From assembly GCA_963383645.1 (NCBI GenBank), contig OY726557.1, positions 127,186,603-127,250,602 on the forward strand: DNA of 64,000 nt, written 5' to 3'. The notes under the pieces were generated by a model. The model had not been told where the DNA came from, made no database searches, and saw only the letters and a list, made by a program, of their open reading frames with translations. The stretch's first letter is position 1. Every line of letters begins with the position of its first letter. Of this stretch, positions 10,786 through 22,084 are shown in pieces. This DNA comes from Muscardinus avellanarius (taxonomy: Eukaryota; Chordata; Mammalia; Rodentia; Gliridae). Position numbers and translations under genes: made by a program.

Positions 10786-12245
10786 TCAAACCCTGTCCCC
10801 AAATGCATATGAATAGTAGAACAGAGTTCCATTGTATTTGTAGAAAGTGTAATAATTGTCATCAATAATAAAATAACTTTAATAAAAATTAATAACATTA
10901 CAAGAAACACAGCCCAGAAAAGAATGGCACGGTGACTTCTTAATATGGAGAGGCTGCCTTTTTCCAGGATTAGGTTTAGAGACTTTTTCTTATCAAAGTG
11001 ATTGGAGTTTAGTCAACCTCAGCTGATTAGGAAAACAGGCCAACTCTAGGCTTGCATGCTGCTCAGAGATTGGCAGCCAAGCAGCAAATGCCCTGCCTCT
11101 TTGCCAATGTTCCCCACACCAGGGATCCTCTGCTGACACCCTGGAGCACTGGCTGGGTTGGTCTGGGCTTCTCTGCTGGTCTGGCTTGGAAGGAGCTTTG
11201 GATGAAGCCCCTGTTTGATTCCTAATTGGGCCAGAGCTGCTGAAAAGAAGGCCAGTAGATGAGGAGGACAGGAAACAGAGCTGGTCTTTCCTAATGAGCA
11301 ATCAGTAGCCGTTATGCCTGCGAGAGGGGGTTTGGAGGAGACGCAGTGGCTCTCTAATTCTCTTCTCTAAGTTAGAGGAAACCTTAGGTGATACAGGAGT
11401 GGGCTTTGGGTTCTGCCTGCATTAATAGCAAGAAAAGGCCTGCACTGGGGGCAGTTATGTTGTCAGTAGGAGTGTGGGCTGAATGTAATTTTAGCTGAGC
11501 CAGGGGGTCACTCAAGAAAGGACCAGCTGATGGATTGAAGGAAAGAAGGATGAAATGAAGACGCCAATCAGCCTCCAGTTGGAAGGGTTTTCTCTTCCCC
11601 TGCTGTACATGTTTTCAGGACTCTCTTTGATTTGCAATATGTGGGCCACGAGGAAGCAGCCTGCTTTATGTGTGGGTAGTTTGCACAATTAATAATGTCA
11701 CAAGGGCCAGTGACCTGGCGCTTTTTGTAATTCACATCATTTAAATCCTTGCAAAATGCTGAAAACAGTAGAATCCACCTCAGCACGGATAGACATAAAC
11801 ATATTCCAAACACACAAACAGGACTGTCCCAGTATTGTATTGTTCTTCTTGCCAAAGCTGAAGAAGACAGACCCAACTTTTCATGCAAACTTCTGGCATC
11901 CTCTTCTCATGTTTTTCACTAGCGCAGAAGCAGACTGGTTCTTTTTTTTTCCCCTGGAAGATAAATTTTTAATGAATGTAAATGTTCTTTCAGTTCCTTA
12001 GTTTGGCGGAAGGGACGGTACTGGTTGGACAGCCAGTCTCAGGAATACAATTGACTTGCTGCTCGTTATTTCTTTCCCTTTCACTACCCAGTGAAGCACA
12101 AATGCTCTCTGCCTGTGCCTTTGTTTCCAGCTTGCCATACTCTCAGCCAGCAGAGACAGCTGTCTTATAAGGGCGCTCCTGATGAATTGGCCTCACCGGA
12201 TTGTCTTCTCTGCCATGTTTACTCTTTACTCTGCTTTTTCTTGGC
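10786..12245. other. Unique sequence, no feature recognised
   Basis: About 1.45 kb without a firm repeat. It includes an AT-rich stretch at 10850-10910 and a GC-richer stretch at 11000-11340. The open frames of about 100 codons on the minus strand at 10993-11301 and 11568-11888 show no domain. Confidence 0.45.
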
Positions 12246-12249
12246 ATCC

Positions 12250-12440
12250 TTCATGTTTTCTTTATTAAATATCCATCCATGCAGCAGGCACTGTTCTGTT
12301 TGATCCTCATAATGATGTGTGAGGTGGCTGTTGGTGTTATCACCGTGCCCATTTTACAGATGGGGAAGCTGCGGCATAGAGCGCAAGTAACTTGCTACAG
12401 TTGATGTGTGAGAAACTTGGCAATCTGGCCCCAGAGCCCA
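12250..12440 (+). mobile_element. MIR element
   Basis: It reads 'gatcctcataatgatgtgtgaggtggctgttggtgttatcaccgtgcccattttacagatggggaagctgcggcatagagcgcaagtaacttgctacag', a clear MIR core and 3' half in plus orientation. Confidence 0.85.
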
Positions 12441-13062
12441 CACTCTCAACCATGATGGCATTCTGCCTCCCATAGTACCTAATGCCTGCTGGCACTGTGT
12501 GCATGGGGAATGGGCCCAGAACTGGGGTTGGGACAAAGATGTCAAATGCAGAATCTGGAAGGAAGTCCCTTCTAATCATCCCTATCCATTCCTGTGGGTG
12601 CTGCCTGCCAAGCTGCCAAGTCCCAGTCTTCACACATTCATCTTGTTCTCAATGGGCTTCTACTTCCACTTGCTGACATAGGATTTTCCTACTGTGCCAC
12701 TCAAAGAGGATGTGCAAATTGCACCCTGCATTTCTGAAGGGTGTGTGGCCCTTGGCTTTGAGCATGAATCAGGGCTGTCCTCTTTTTACCTCCCTGGTCT
12801 ATTTCCTAACAGGAGCTCTGTACAGCAGCAAGCCTTTATCCCAGTGAAGTTCAAGGGAATAGTGTGGCCATTTCTTAGGGAAATCCTCCTGTAGCAACAG
12901 CCCACTCTGAGAGTCCTGCTTTAAGAATGGAAGGGAGCCCTATGTCCTGCCAGGCCACATTGTCTTTCTGTGCTGCTTGAGCTAAAAGCCTGCTTAGTCT
13001 TACCAACAGATCATTACCATTTCTCCACATTCTTGGCCACAAGGCCTTCCAATTGCCCTCCA
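12441..13062. other. Unique sequence, no feature recognised
   Basis: Several overlapping open frames of 60-97 codons on both strands share this GC-richer patch. None has a recognisable motif. Confidence 0.45.
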
Positions 13063-13063
13063 A

Positions 13064-13068
13064 GGATT

Positions 13069-13107
<39 letters not shown>

Positions 13108-13309
13108 CTTTCCATGGTGCTGGGGATGGAACCCAGGGGCTTTCTACCTCCTGGCTACACTCCCAGACGTATTTTTTATTTGGAAACGGAGTCTCACTAA
13201 GTTGCTGAGAGCCTCACTAATTAGCTAAGGCCGACTTCGAACCTGCATGATCCACCTGTCTCAGTCTCCCAGGTACTGGGATTACAAGCGTGCGCCACCA
13301 CGCCCGGCT
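13064..13309 (-). mobile_element. B1-dID SINE, antisense, with (TTTA)n tail at 13067-13107
   Basis: The plus strand reads ID then B1 in reverse: 'ggtgctggggatggaacccaggggctttctacctcc', 'gtctcactaagttgctgag' and 'gggattacaagcgtgcgccaccacgcccggc'. The A-tail, seen as T on this strand, has become a pure (TTTA)n microsatellite. Confidence 0.92.
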
Positions 13310-13685
13310 GATTGGATTGTTTTAATCTAGAGACAATTAGAGTTTAATCTGGCATTATCTGTATGTTATATAATCTGCATCAGAAGGCAGCTGCATGTTA
13401 TATTAACTATGTTATAAGCAGAGAAAGACAAAGAAATAATGAACTCCCCTGTAGATTTCACATCCTAAATTGCAGCATCCTTTTATAGGAAATTGGCATT
13501 CTAAATAATCATTATCATTAAATAGTTCCATCTAGGAAGCTCCCATTGGAGTGTGAGGCTGGGTGCTCTATCAAGCAAATCCGGTCAATCTCTCTTTGAC
13601 CTGATGATCTGCTGGGTGCAGCCTTCCTCCTGGCTCCCATGACATCGTATGATAGCTCTATCACTAGCTGTAATGATGTAACATG
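13310..13685. other. AT-rich sequence, no feature recognised
   Basis: Nothing firm between the SINE and the L2 tail. Confidence 0.5.
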
Positions 13686-13689
13686 TAAC

Positions 13690-13815
13690 AGGTGTCCATA
13701 TCCCTCTTTTGATGATGGAGGAGGGATTATTCCTTATCACCTTTGCATCCCCAGTGCCCAGTAATCTGGGCATACAGTAGGCACTTAATACAGGTTTGTT
13801 CAATATTGATGACTA
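13690..13815 (+). mobile_element. L2 3' tail fragment
   Basis: The segment 'ttatcacctttgcatccccagtgcccagtaatctgggcatacagtaggcacttaatacaggtttgttcaat' is a good match to the L2 3' end. Confidence 0.7.
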
Positions 13816-13997
13816 ATATCTCCACAACTGAATCTATGAGCCTATACTGCATCTGCATCCATCTATTCCTTCTCTGGTCTCTTATTGTTAGTCTTTCTCA
13901 GGGTCAAAGCCAGTCTGTATCACGAGCTCTGGGTTCTACCTTCTCTGCCTTCTCAAGGATGTCATCCTTCTACTTACCCCTCTCTTTCTTGAATACC
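13816..13997. other. Unique spacer
   Basis: Nothing recognised. The 90-codon frame at 13743-14015 spans the L2 tail and the LTR start and is chance. Confidence 0.5.
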
Positions 13998-13998
13998 G

Positions 13999-14366
13999 CT
14001 ATAATTTGGGTCTAAAATAGCTCCAGTGGCGCATGTGTTGAAGCTTGGTTCCCAGTGTTGTGTCATTGGGAGGTAGTGGAAACATTAAGAGGCGGGGCCT
14101 AGTGGGAGGTCTTAGGTCATTGGGAGTGTGCCCCTGATGGGAACAGTGAAACCCAGGAGGGTTCTCCTGGGTTTCCTAGCTGCCATGAGATGAGCAGCTT
14201 GTCCCACTACATGTCCTCTTCCAAGATTTACTGTCTTTCACTGCCCCAAATTATGTGGTCAACTGTCCTTGAACTGAAGCCTTCAAAACTGTGAGCCAAA
14301 GGCAACCTTTTCTCTTTATAAGCTGATTATTTCAGGCATTTGTTACAGTATGGAAAGCTAACACTC
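13999..14366 (+). mobile_element. MaLR-type solo LTR, near full length
   Basis: It starts 'gctataatttgggtctaaaat'. It passes through 'tgttgaagcttggttcccagtg', 'aagaggcggggcctagtgggaggtcttaggtcattgggagtgtgcccctga', 'tagctgccatgagatgagcagc' and 'ctgtgagccaaaggcaacc', and ends 'tgttacagtatggaaagctaacac'. This is the structure of sciurid/lagomorph-type MaLR LTRs. A perfect 12-bp hairpin lies inside it at 14148-14175. There is no internal retroviral sequence. Confidence 0.8.
14148..14175. repeat. 12-bp perfect inverted repeat with 4-base loop, inside an LTR
   Basis: The arm gaaacccaggag at 14148-14159 and its exact reverse complement at 14164-14175 surround the loop ggtt. Confidence 0.9.
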
Positions 14367-14584
14367 ATACTAAAGCTTTTTCTCTTTTCCCCTAGATCAT
14401 TCCCATACAACAAGAAGCAAGTAAACCTATCCTAATTATACACTAACTAATTGAACAGATTTAGACCACATTCATAGTAAATATCTATTGGATGAATAAG
14501 TGGAAAACAGATGGGGCAAACAATAAAAAGAGAGGTCAGAGGCTTAGAGTTCTAATAAAAAAACGTAACCTCCTGGTCCTCATG

Positions 14585-14765
14585 GAAAGAGAACCTGCCC
14601 TAATTAGCTTGGTGACATTAGTCACAGAAGTTAATTTTTCTAACACTTGGTTTCTTGATCTATAAAAGGCGACCAGTGACATCTAACTAGTAGAATTATT
14701 GTAAAGATTAAATAGCATAACACCTTGCATATAGTTAGTGCTCAATTCATGCTTAGTTAAACTTA
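14585..14765 (+). mobile_element. MIR element
   Basis: The order of words 'ggtgacattagtcacagaagttaatttttctaacacttggtttcttgatctataaaagg ... agaattattgtaaagattaaatagcataacaccttgcatatagttagtgctcaat' matches MIR 5' to 3'. Confidence 0.75.
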
Positions 14766-14790
14766 CTGGTAAGACAAACATCTCAACCAT

Positions 14791-15017
14791 TTTTTTTTTT
14801 TTTGGTGTGTGTGTGGTACTGGGGGTGGAACCCAGGGGCTTTTCTACCTCTGGACTATACTCCCAGAACTATTTTTTATTTTATTTGGATTTAAACAGGG
14901 TCTCACTAAGTTGCTGAGAGCCTCACTCAGTAGCTGAGCCTGGCTTTGAACCTGTGCGATCCTCCTGTCTCAGCTTCCCAAGCGCTAGGATTACAAGCAT
15001 GTGCCACCACATCCGGC
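14791..15017 (-). mobile_element. B1-dID SINE, antisense, with 12-bp target duplication
   Basis: ID half: 'ggtactgggggtggaacccaggggc'. B1 half: 'gcgctaggattacaagcatgtgccaccacatccggc'. The target duplication catctcaaccat at 14779-14790 recurs as catcccaaccat at 15018-15029 with one mismatch. Confidence 0.93.
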
Positions 15018-15029
15018 CATCCCAACCAT

Positions 15030-15772
15030 TTGATCAACTATTTTTCTTCCTATTGTTTTGGTGTGTTGTGTCACCCTTGAGGCAAAACTAAATAGCATAT
15101 GAATGAAGGAATAAATGATCATGAAACTCCACCAGTGAATCAGACAAAAGAACTATCCAACCCTGATCCCAGATATGGAGGAAGAGCTTCGCAGGGCCCT
15201 GGAGTAGCTGGAGCTCAGCTCTGCAGAACAGCCACCTCAGACATGGGTGGGCATCTTTCTGCTGTCTCTGTCCCCACAGTCTCCATCAGCCTGGGCTTTG
15301 CTGCTGCTCTTTTCCTACTCCCAGAGGAGCCAATGATGGATGGGAACATCATAAACCAGAACAATGCCTATTGTGCTCTGCTTAGAAAGGGCCCATGTTC
15401 TTTTAAAAATTATGAATAAAATAATATACTGACTAAATTGGGTGGCAAGGAGGATTTGCAAACGAGAATGCAAATGAGAATGAGGCCACTTTTAGGTTTA
15501 GAGAAGGAAAAAAAAAAAACCAAGTGGCCCCTGTACTGGTCTTTTTCTTCTTCTAGGCTAGTAAGGGAAAAACCATCTTTCATAACAAAAGATAGAAATT
15601 GCCTTCTGAGCACTGCCTGTCTCCTGCAAAAGAAAGTTCTGTGTTTAGGAAATTTCTTATTGAGGAAAAAGTACATTTTTTGAGGCCTATACTGACAATC
15701 TGTTTGGAATTTGTTGACCTGATGAGATGGGAAACAGTGGCAGTATAAATTCTGAAGGTAGGGCAGGTGTTA
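15030..15772. other. Unique sequence, no feature recognised
   Basis: A 106-codon plus frame at 15099-15419 and overlapping 80-88 codon frames on both strands at 15410-15683 are present. None has a recognisable motif and all are of chance length. Confidence 0.45.
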
Positions 15773-15830
15773 TAACAATAATAATGATGATGATGATAAT
15801 GATGATAATAATTAATAACAACAACAATCC
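15773..15830. repeat. Degenerate trinucleotide repeat (ATA/ATG then ACA)
   Basis: A mixture of aat, atg and aac trinucleotides, suggesting an aged microsatellite. Confidence 0.85.
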
Positions 15831-16640
15831 CCTCCCTAATCTGCTATTTCTGGCCCCAGCCTAATGCAGCCAGCTACCAACTCACCGGGCTTCTGCTCAC
15901 GGGAACTTCATCTTGGCTTTAGTTTATGAAAAAAGAAAACCTGGCTACTTGGGATGTTTGTGGGATTTGCAAAAAATTGTACATATTATGCATTTCTTGT
16001 TCTTCTTGAGAAAGAAATAAATTTATTGGGTGCTTATGAAATGAGTGATTCCCAAGAGAAGCTCGGAGCCAAGCCTTTTGTTGGCAAAAGGATCTGAGAG
16101 CAGATTCTGAGCCTGTGGGCAAGGCTATGGCCCTGGCCCACCATCCCAGCTTCTCTGGGTCCTGCCACCTAGACCCCATTGTCCTAGAGCCCAGATTCCC
16201 TGGGCCAGGCCAGATGTAAGTAAAGTCAATCCCAGGGAGGGAGGGGGAGGACCTAGGGCTGGCAGACCTGCCTTCCTTTGTCTAAAGAAGTCTTCCGTTC
16301 TTTGTAGGTGGCTGAGGGGTGGTCTGTGGCTGTGGTGAGGCTCAGAGTGTGAGCTCTGGAAGTGGGTTGTGGCACTGAGTTGCACTTCTGTCTGCATTCC
16401 AACAGTCTGGAGAGAACAGAGGGGACCCCAGGGTACAGAGGGCCACTGGGATGGGAGGAAAGCTTGTGGTGGGTCCCTGTGGCGTCCTCCCTGCTCTCCA
16501 GGCCACCCTTCCTCAACTCCTGGGACCCCGTTCACATTCCCAGTGCCACCGTTCCTACCATAGGGGACTGACTTGCTCTTAGCTGCCTGGTAAGGATTCA
16601 AGCTGGTAAAGTCTTAAGAAAGGGAGGTGACCTGAGGTCA
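15831..16640. other. Unique sequence with a GC-rich half
   Basis: From 16120 to 16600 GC content rises and frames open on both strands (158 codons minus, 69 plus). The minus frame is proline/glycine/serine rich with no domain. High GC lowers stop frequency, so this is treated as chance. Confidence 0.45.
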
Positions 16641-16641
16641 G

Positions 16642-16925
16642 GTGAGCTAAGAGTCAGATCCCTGCTCTGTGCCTGGCTGACTCTTGAAAGTTATTTAACC
16701 CCAATGCTTTCTAATACCTGCAAAATAGGCACAGTTATGACCACTACGTGAAGTATACTTAAGTATGAGATAAACTCATGAGTCACATAGGCGACTTAGG
16801 GAGATGGATACTATAATGGTCTTCACTCTCCAGTTGAGAAAATGGGAACACAGAGCAGTTAAGTTGCACAGCTGGTCAGTGGGTAGTTTAGTGCTAAGAC
16901 GTATGTGTTTAACTATTCCATTCTG
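16642..16925 (+). mobile_element. Two adjacent MIR fragments
   Basis: The first is near 16642-16760: 'gagtcagatccctgctctgtgcctggctgactcttgaaagttatttaacccc'. The second is near 16800-16925: 'ctccagttgagaaaatgggaacacagagcagttaagttgcacagctggtcagtgg'. Together they look like the 5' and 3' halves of MIRs. Confidence 0.6.
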
Positions 16926-17014
16926 CTAGATTGTGAAGTAGGTCTTCTCCTTCTTAACGGCCTAGCAATTCTTCCACACACAAGTCTTGGTGCTCTAAAT
17001 ACATGCACCAGGCA

Positions 17015-17232
17015 GTTCAGAGCAGCACTGTTTATTAATATTTCCAAACTGGAGACAAGCCAATTGTCCACTAATAGGTGAACAGATAAATAAATTATGG
17101 TATATGTACACAGTCCTGTAAGTGACAGTTACCAGCAACAACATAGATAAGGCTTCGGATATAATATTGAGTGGAAAAAAACAAGTTGTGAAATACTGCA
17201 TAAAGTCATAATCCATTTTTATAAAGCCCAAG
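17015..17232 (+). mobile_element. Ancient L1M fragment
   Basis: The segment 'agcagcactgtttattaatatttccaaactggagacaagccaattgtccactaataggtgaacagataaataaattatggtatatg' is a characteristic L1 ORF2-end/3' UTR string. Confidence 0.75.
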
Positions 17233-17333
17233 AACAAACAGAACTAAAATGTATTGTTTAGGGATATACCTAGCTGATAAGACTACTGGAAAAAAAAAAA
17301 CTCCAGCAAAATGGAAAATAATACTGGTTTCTT

Positions 17334-17523
17334 CTGTGTGTGTGTAGGAGTATTGGGGCGGAACCCAGGAGCATTCTACTTCTGAGCTATACCCCCAGGC
17401 TACCTTTTTTTTAATGTTGAGACAGGATCTTGCTAAGTTGCTGAATCTGATCTTGAACCTGTGATCCTCCTGTCTCAACCTCCCAAGTACTGGAATTATA
17501 GGCATGTGCCACCATGCCCAGCT
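17334..17523 (-). mobile_element. B1-dID SINE, antisense
   Basis: It contains 'gagtattggggcggaacccaggagcattctacttctgagctatacccccagg', then 'gggatcttgctaag'-type sequence, and ends 'ggcatgtgccaccatgcccagc'. A short direct repeat (tggtttct) lies near both ends, but a firm target duplication could not be set. Confidence 0.9.
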
Positions 17524-18664
17524 TTAATGGTTTCTGCTTGTGGGGATAGAGATGGCTGGCATGGCAGTCAGGTGGCATGACAAATTCTAGTTCTTACATG
17601 GGCAGGGGGCTAATGTAGAGATGGCCACTTCATTATTAAGCCCATGTCTCTGCTGTGCAAATTCCTTTTAAGGTTTCAACCATTACCCAATGAAATTACA
17701 GTGGTTCATATTTTGCATGTATAGAGAGGTACTTTTTTTTAGCTTCCCACTCCAATAAAGATACAGGGTTTATTATCCAAAGGAGTAGAGGGCAAGAAAA
17801 TGAAAAGACCTTTATAGCAAGATAGCAGACCAGAGTATATCGAGGATTCTCAAAGTTCTGTCAGACTTTGGGGGAAGGCAACAGTGTAGGCTGTGTCCTC
17901 ATGGAGTGGGCAGCAAGGCTGGGGAAGGTTACTTGTACTCTTTTTACTCCCTCTTAGCTCTCTTGAACATGAGTGCTAGATCAAGGGACGGATAAGTTAG
18001 CCAGAGAGGGAAAGAGAAAGAGTGGCAGATGACAGCGAGTGCATCTTCCCCAGATGTTACCAGGGGTTCCAGCCAAAGGCTCACAGCCATGGTGGCAGGT
18101 GAACAACACTAGTTGCCAGGGGTGACTCCCAGAGAGGAACCAATGGAAGATCAGGGTCAGCCCTTCCTGAGAGGGAGGAGGTTGGGATTGAGAGACTAAG
18201 CAATTTCACACTAAGGGACTAAGAATTGAGGGCAGTGTGTAAATTGTTGCATTGGACTGGCTTTACTGGAGTGGGCCAAAAGCCTGCTCATTCTCATGAG
18301 CAGCTCAGATAAGGAATAGGCAGATATGAATAACTCTAGTTCTTCTGCATATCTGAACTTTATCGTGAATAAATCTGCAACCCAAACCCTCATGTTGCTT
18401 CTCTCTACTCTCTCCCAGGACCTGGGTTTTAATAGGGACCTGTTGAACATCTTGCAAGTTATTAAAGGCCTGAAGGAATGAATTTCTCATGGGTGAGTTT
18501 CCAGTGTTGGTGGTAGATTGACAGATATATCAAATGGGGTAAGATGAATCCACACCTCTATCAAAACACTGAAGAGGTAAGAGGCACTGAAAATATTATA
18601 GTGTTCCTTCCTATATTATTTACAAACAAATGATTCTAAGACATAAAAATGTTGTATGTTTTAT
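17524..18664. other. Unique sequence, no feature recognised
   Basis: About 1.1 kb without a clear repeat. The 79-codon minus frame at 18211-18450 has no motif. Confidence 0.45.
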
Positions 18665-18666
18665 AA

Positions 18667-18862
18667 AAGCCAGGTGTGATGGTACACACTTGTAACCCCA
18701 GCATTTGGGAGGCTGAGACAGGAGGATCACGGTTCACAGACAGCAACTCAGTAAGACCCTGTTTCAAAAATAAAAAAATAAACTCAGTGAGACTCTGTTT
18801 CACAAAATAAGGAATAAAAGACAGGGCCGGGGATGTAGCTCCCCAGTACTGCAAAAAAAAAA
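18667..18862 (+). mobile_element. B1-dID SINE, rearranged
   Basis: The B1 half is present (ccaggtgtgatggtacacac ... 'gggaggctgagacaggaggatcac'). The motif 'actcagt[a/g]agac[c/t]ctgtttca' then occurs twice, indicating a small internal duplication. The ID half is shortened ('ggccggggatgtagctccccagtactgc') and ends in an A-tail. Confidence 0.85.
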
Positions 18863-19085
18863 AATGTTATGGAAGTCCAATAAAGTTCTGATATTTCTCA
18901 TGATAGCTGAGATGAATTTTTAACATTAAATATTAAATTTTATCCAAGAGATGTTTTAGTTTCCCTTAGTACATAGTATAGATAAGTAATTTAGCCTCTG
19001 TAGGACTTGCCATCCTCGGCATACACAGCTCCCTCCTCTGAGTCATGTGCTGCACATCTGTGAGGGCCGTTTAGCAGGACAGACT
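18863..19085. other. Unique spacer
   Basis: AT-rich, nothing recognised. Confidence 0.5.
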
Positions 19086-19087
19086 CA

Positions 19088-19345
19088 AAGGACATGGATT
19101 TTGTAGTCAGAGGATTAGATTTCAGTCCACACTCTACATGGAGTGTATGACCTTGAATTTTTCATATAAGCACTTTGAGCCTCACTCTATAAAATGGGGA
19201 TAATAAAAGTTCCTTCACAGAGTGATAACAAAGATCAAATAAAAGAATACATGTGAAAATGTATGTGAAAAAGGTTGATTTGCATAACTGTAAAATAGTT
19301 TGCCCTGGGAGTGTTTGGTAAATGTTAATCACAACCAAAGGCTAG
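19088..19345 (+). mobile_element. MIR element
   Basis: The segment 'gattttgtagtcagaggattagatttcagtccacactctacatgg ... gagcctcactctataaaatggggataataaaagttccttcacagagtgataac' follows MIR order over most of its length. Confidence 0.75.
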
Positions 19346-19740
19346 CTAGGATGTGGAACAACAGAAACTCTTATTTTGTGGGAATGTGAAATGGCATAGC
19401 CTCTTGGAAGACTGTTGGGCAGTCTCTTACAATAAAAACTAAACCTAGCCTTTTGGGGGGGGGCATTCTGAATCCAGACCACAAATCCCAATAATAAATA
19501 ATACAAAAACAAACCCTAATGTAAACTAGGGATTAATAACAGTGTATCGATATCAGCTTGCCAGTGGTGACCACTATACCACACTAAGGAAAGATGCTGA
19601 TAATAGGAAGCTGGGGTGGGGAAGGGGCAGAGAGGGAGAGGGAGTATATGGAAATTATCTTCAATTTCTGTTCATTTTTCCGTAAACTTAAAATGGCTCT
19701 AAGAAATGACGTCTATTTATTAAAATATTAATTACAGAGT
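19346..19740 (+). mobile_element. Ancient L1M fragment with 3' end
   Basis: The part 'ggatgtggaacaacagaaactcttattttgtgggaatgtgaaatggcatagcc' matches L1 ORF2 nucleotide order. The later 'gtatatggaaattatcttcaatttctgttcatttttccgtaaacttaaaatggctctaag' resembles an old L1 3' end. Confidence 0.6.
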
Positions 19741-20627
19741 TGATTGAATCACTGACTCTTCTTCTCTAACACATACCCCAGAAATTTTAGTCTTAAGAGG
19801 AAGCATGTCAGATATCCCAGGCCAGCCTGGCTTTTATGGCCAGGCTCATTCCTGGCCTGGTAAAGGCTCACAGCAGCATTGGCAAAAGCATGAATCAGAA
19901 ATGACAGCACATTTTTCATGCTGAACTATTACCCTGTCTAGTTGTTTTGCTATTCATACAGCCAATAATAAGGCACTCTGCTATCTTGTCTTCATTTAAT
20001 TTGTTATTTAGACTAACCTTTCACTGGGAAACTATTGTAGCTGTGGGGGGTAGGTTTTATTTTATTTTTACCAATGCAATAAGGTTGAAGTCCTGAAGAC
20101 ACCCTTTGGTGTCTGGAGGTGATGGGGGAGCCACAGGGGTGGGCATGGCTGGAGAGACAGAATAAGATCCACTGATTATATGCTAAAATGGTTAAAAAAA
20201 GAAAAAACTCTTGAAGACTTGGGCAATGGGATTCCAAGTGGTGGAGAGAGGCCAGGTCTGTTCCCTGGCTTCCTGTCCTAAGCCTGAGCAGAGCCAGGAT
20301 AGCAAGTTGCAGGTTATCCATCTAGATGGAGGGATGGAGTTCTGCGGGGCCCCTCCTGCGTCAATGGGAGCAGACATTGCTGCATCTAGAGGGAAGGCCA
20401 GCTGAGGAGAGCCAAAGGAGAGGATTTCACAGCTGTGGGGACTATAGCTGGCCTTCACCTTAAATATATCTGGCCACTGGAGTGGTATTGTCTAAAAAGT
20501 CCCCAATGTCTCTGCTGCTGAGACCTGAAACTCTCCCCTTTCCTTGTGTGAAACCCCTAGCAGGTGCTCAATACATAAAAGGGTGCTCGATGCTGGTGCT
20601 GGCTCGCTCCTGTGTTAGGAGTTGCCC
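19741..20627. other. Unique sequence; palindrome-rich patch at 19817-19860
   Basis: The 8-base arm ccaggcca at 19817-19824 is the reverse complement of tggcctgg at 19853-19860, with overlapping shorter ccagg/cctgg pairs between. The rest shows no gene or repeat. The 102-codon minus frame at 20013-20321 has no domain. Confidence 0.45.
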
Positions 20628-20629
20628 TC

Positions 20630-20905
20630 TCCTATTTTATTTCTTGTGGTACTAGGATTGAATACAGGGACATCCCACCTTTGAGCTATACCCTTAACCC
20701 TATCTTCTTTTCCTTCCTTCCTTTCTTCTGTCCTTCCTCCCGTCCTTCCTTTCTTTTCCTTTCTCTTTCTTTCTCTCCCTTTCCCTTCCTTCCTTCCTTC
20801 CTTCCTTCTTTAGCAGGGTATCACCAAGTTGCTGAGGCTGTATTTGAACCTGCCATCCTCCTGTCTCAGCCTCCCAAGTACTGGGATTACAGGTTTGCAG
20901 TACAA
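20630..20905 (-). mobile_element. B1-dID SINE, antisense, expanded by an internal pyrimidine repeat
   Basis: The ID half ('ggtactaggattgaatacagggacatcccacctttgagctatacccttaaccc') and B1 half ('caccaagttgctgaggctg ... caagtactgggattacagg') are separated by about 110 bp of CCTT-type repeat at 20701-20812. A plain A-rich linker normally sits there. The 172-codon minus frame across it is an artefact of the repeat. Confidence 0.9.
20701..20812. repeat. (CCTT)n/(CTTT)n imperfect pyrimidine microsatellite
   Basis: Almost every base is C or T, in tcctt and ctttc registers. It lies at the inter-monomer linker of the surrounding SINE. Confidence 0.93.
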
Positions 20906-21126
20906 CACCTTGTTCTGCTTTTTGTAAATACTGATGCTCCACATAGCACTGAACCTTAGGTAGAACACACAATGTCTGTGACGTATCAGCAGGGCTTTGG
21001 GACTCAGGACAAGGCCTGCCAGGTAGTGGGTGGACTTGTATGAAGCAGAGAAGTAGAAAAGATACTAATGACAACATTTCTTGGCTGGGGCTAGAAAGGC
21101 TGATCCTATGCACATTATCTGCACTC
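20906..21126. other. Unique spacer
   Basis: Nothing recognised. Confidence 0.5.
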
Positions 21127-21148
21127 TGTGGTGTGTGTGTGTGTGTGT
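21127..21148. repeat. (GT)n microsatellite, 11 units
   Basis: Alternating GT, with one interruption (gg) near its left end. Confidence 0.9.
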
Positions 21149-21299
21149 CCTGCAGTGGATGTAAAAGCCTCATCCAGACTCTATGAAATGCATATTGGGG
21201 ACCACGTGGAACTAACACACCGGGCCTCTGGGGATGTCACTTCAGCTTTCTGCATGCTATGCCTCTGAATTTGGGAGGTGAAGTATTGTGCAGGGTACA

Positions 21300-21405
21300 G
21301 GCGGCTGGGCTCTAAATTTTGAATCAACTCGGATTCAGATTCTGCCTTTGTCACTAACTGATCTGAGACTCAGTTTCTCACCTGTAAAAGCCATAGATTC
21401 CCAAA
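21300..21405 (+). mobile_element. MIR fragment
   Basis: The segment 'ggattcagattctgcctttgtcactaactgatctgagactcagtttctcacctgtaaaag' is the MIR 5' and core region. Confidence 0.65.
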
Positions 21406-22084
21406 CTTACTGACTTACTGCACCGTTTTCAAAAAAAGGTGCTCCCATTCCATATCTTCCTGTTTTTATTTGATGCCCTCCCGCATTGCACCCGAGGCCA
21501 TTATGACCATCCTCCACCACTCCAGTGTCCTTCCCAGAGGTGTTATCACTGACTTTAGGAATCTATGAAATAGACTAATAATCACTTTATTGCACAGAAC
21601 TTGAAAGTATCAAATGTTTCAAGTTCTTAGCACATTCTCTGGCACAGAGAAGCACCTGATACTCTTAGTTTTGCTGGTGCAGCTGTTGTTGGTCAGAAGA
21701 AGGTGCTGGTCAATGTTTGGGTCCCTCCAACTTCTGCCTGCAGAGTCCTCCACTGCCCCCATTCCATCTGCTCTAAGTGAGGTTGAGTGCCACGCCCTCC
21801 TCCCCTGTTGAGCTCCAGAAGCAAGCCCTGAAGGGCACTCTGGTTTTATTAGTGGCTTACTGTGGAGCTTAGGCCTAATCTACCCAGTGGCCTGTGGCAG
21901 CTGGGGCCTATGATGGGGATGCTGATGGGGCCCTGGCTGTGTGAGTCTCAGCATCCAAGCACAATCGGCATCGGGGTGATGGATATGAGGAAAGCACAGA
22001 ATCATATGGTTGAAAAGAACTGTAATTGTAATGGAAATTCAAATCACTCCACTGAACCTGTTTTCTGCATTCGCATTTTGTCCT
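21406..22084. other. Unique sequence, no feature recognised
   Basis: No repeat or gene is supported. Confidence 0.45.

Noticed and set aside
16125..16601. 158-codon minus-strand frame
   Set aside because: Pro/Gly/Ser-rich frame in a GC-rich patch, no motif.
20700..21218. 172-codon minus-strand frame
   Set aside because: Runs through a SINE and a CCTT microsatellite; the lysine/arginine/glutamate-rich end is the repeat translated.
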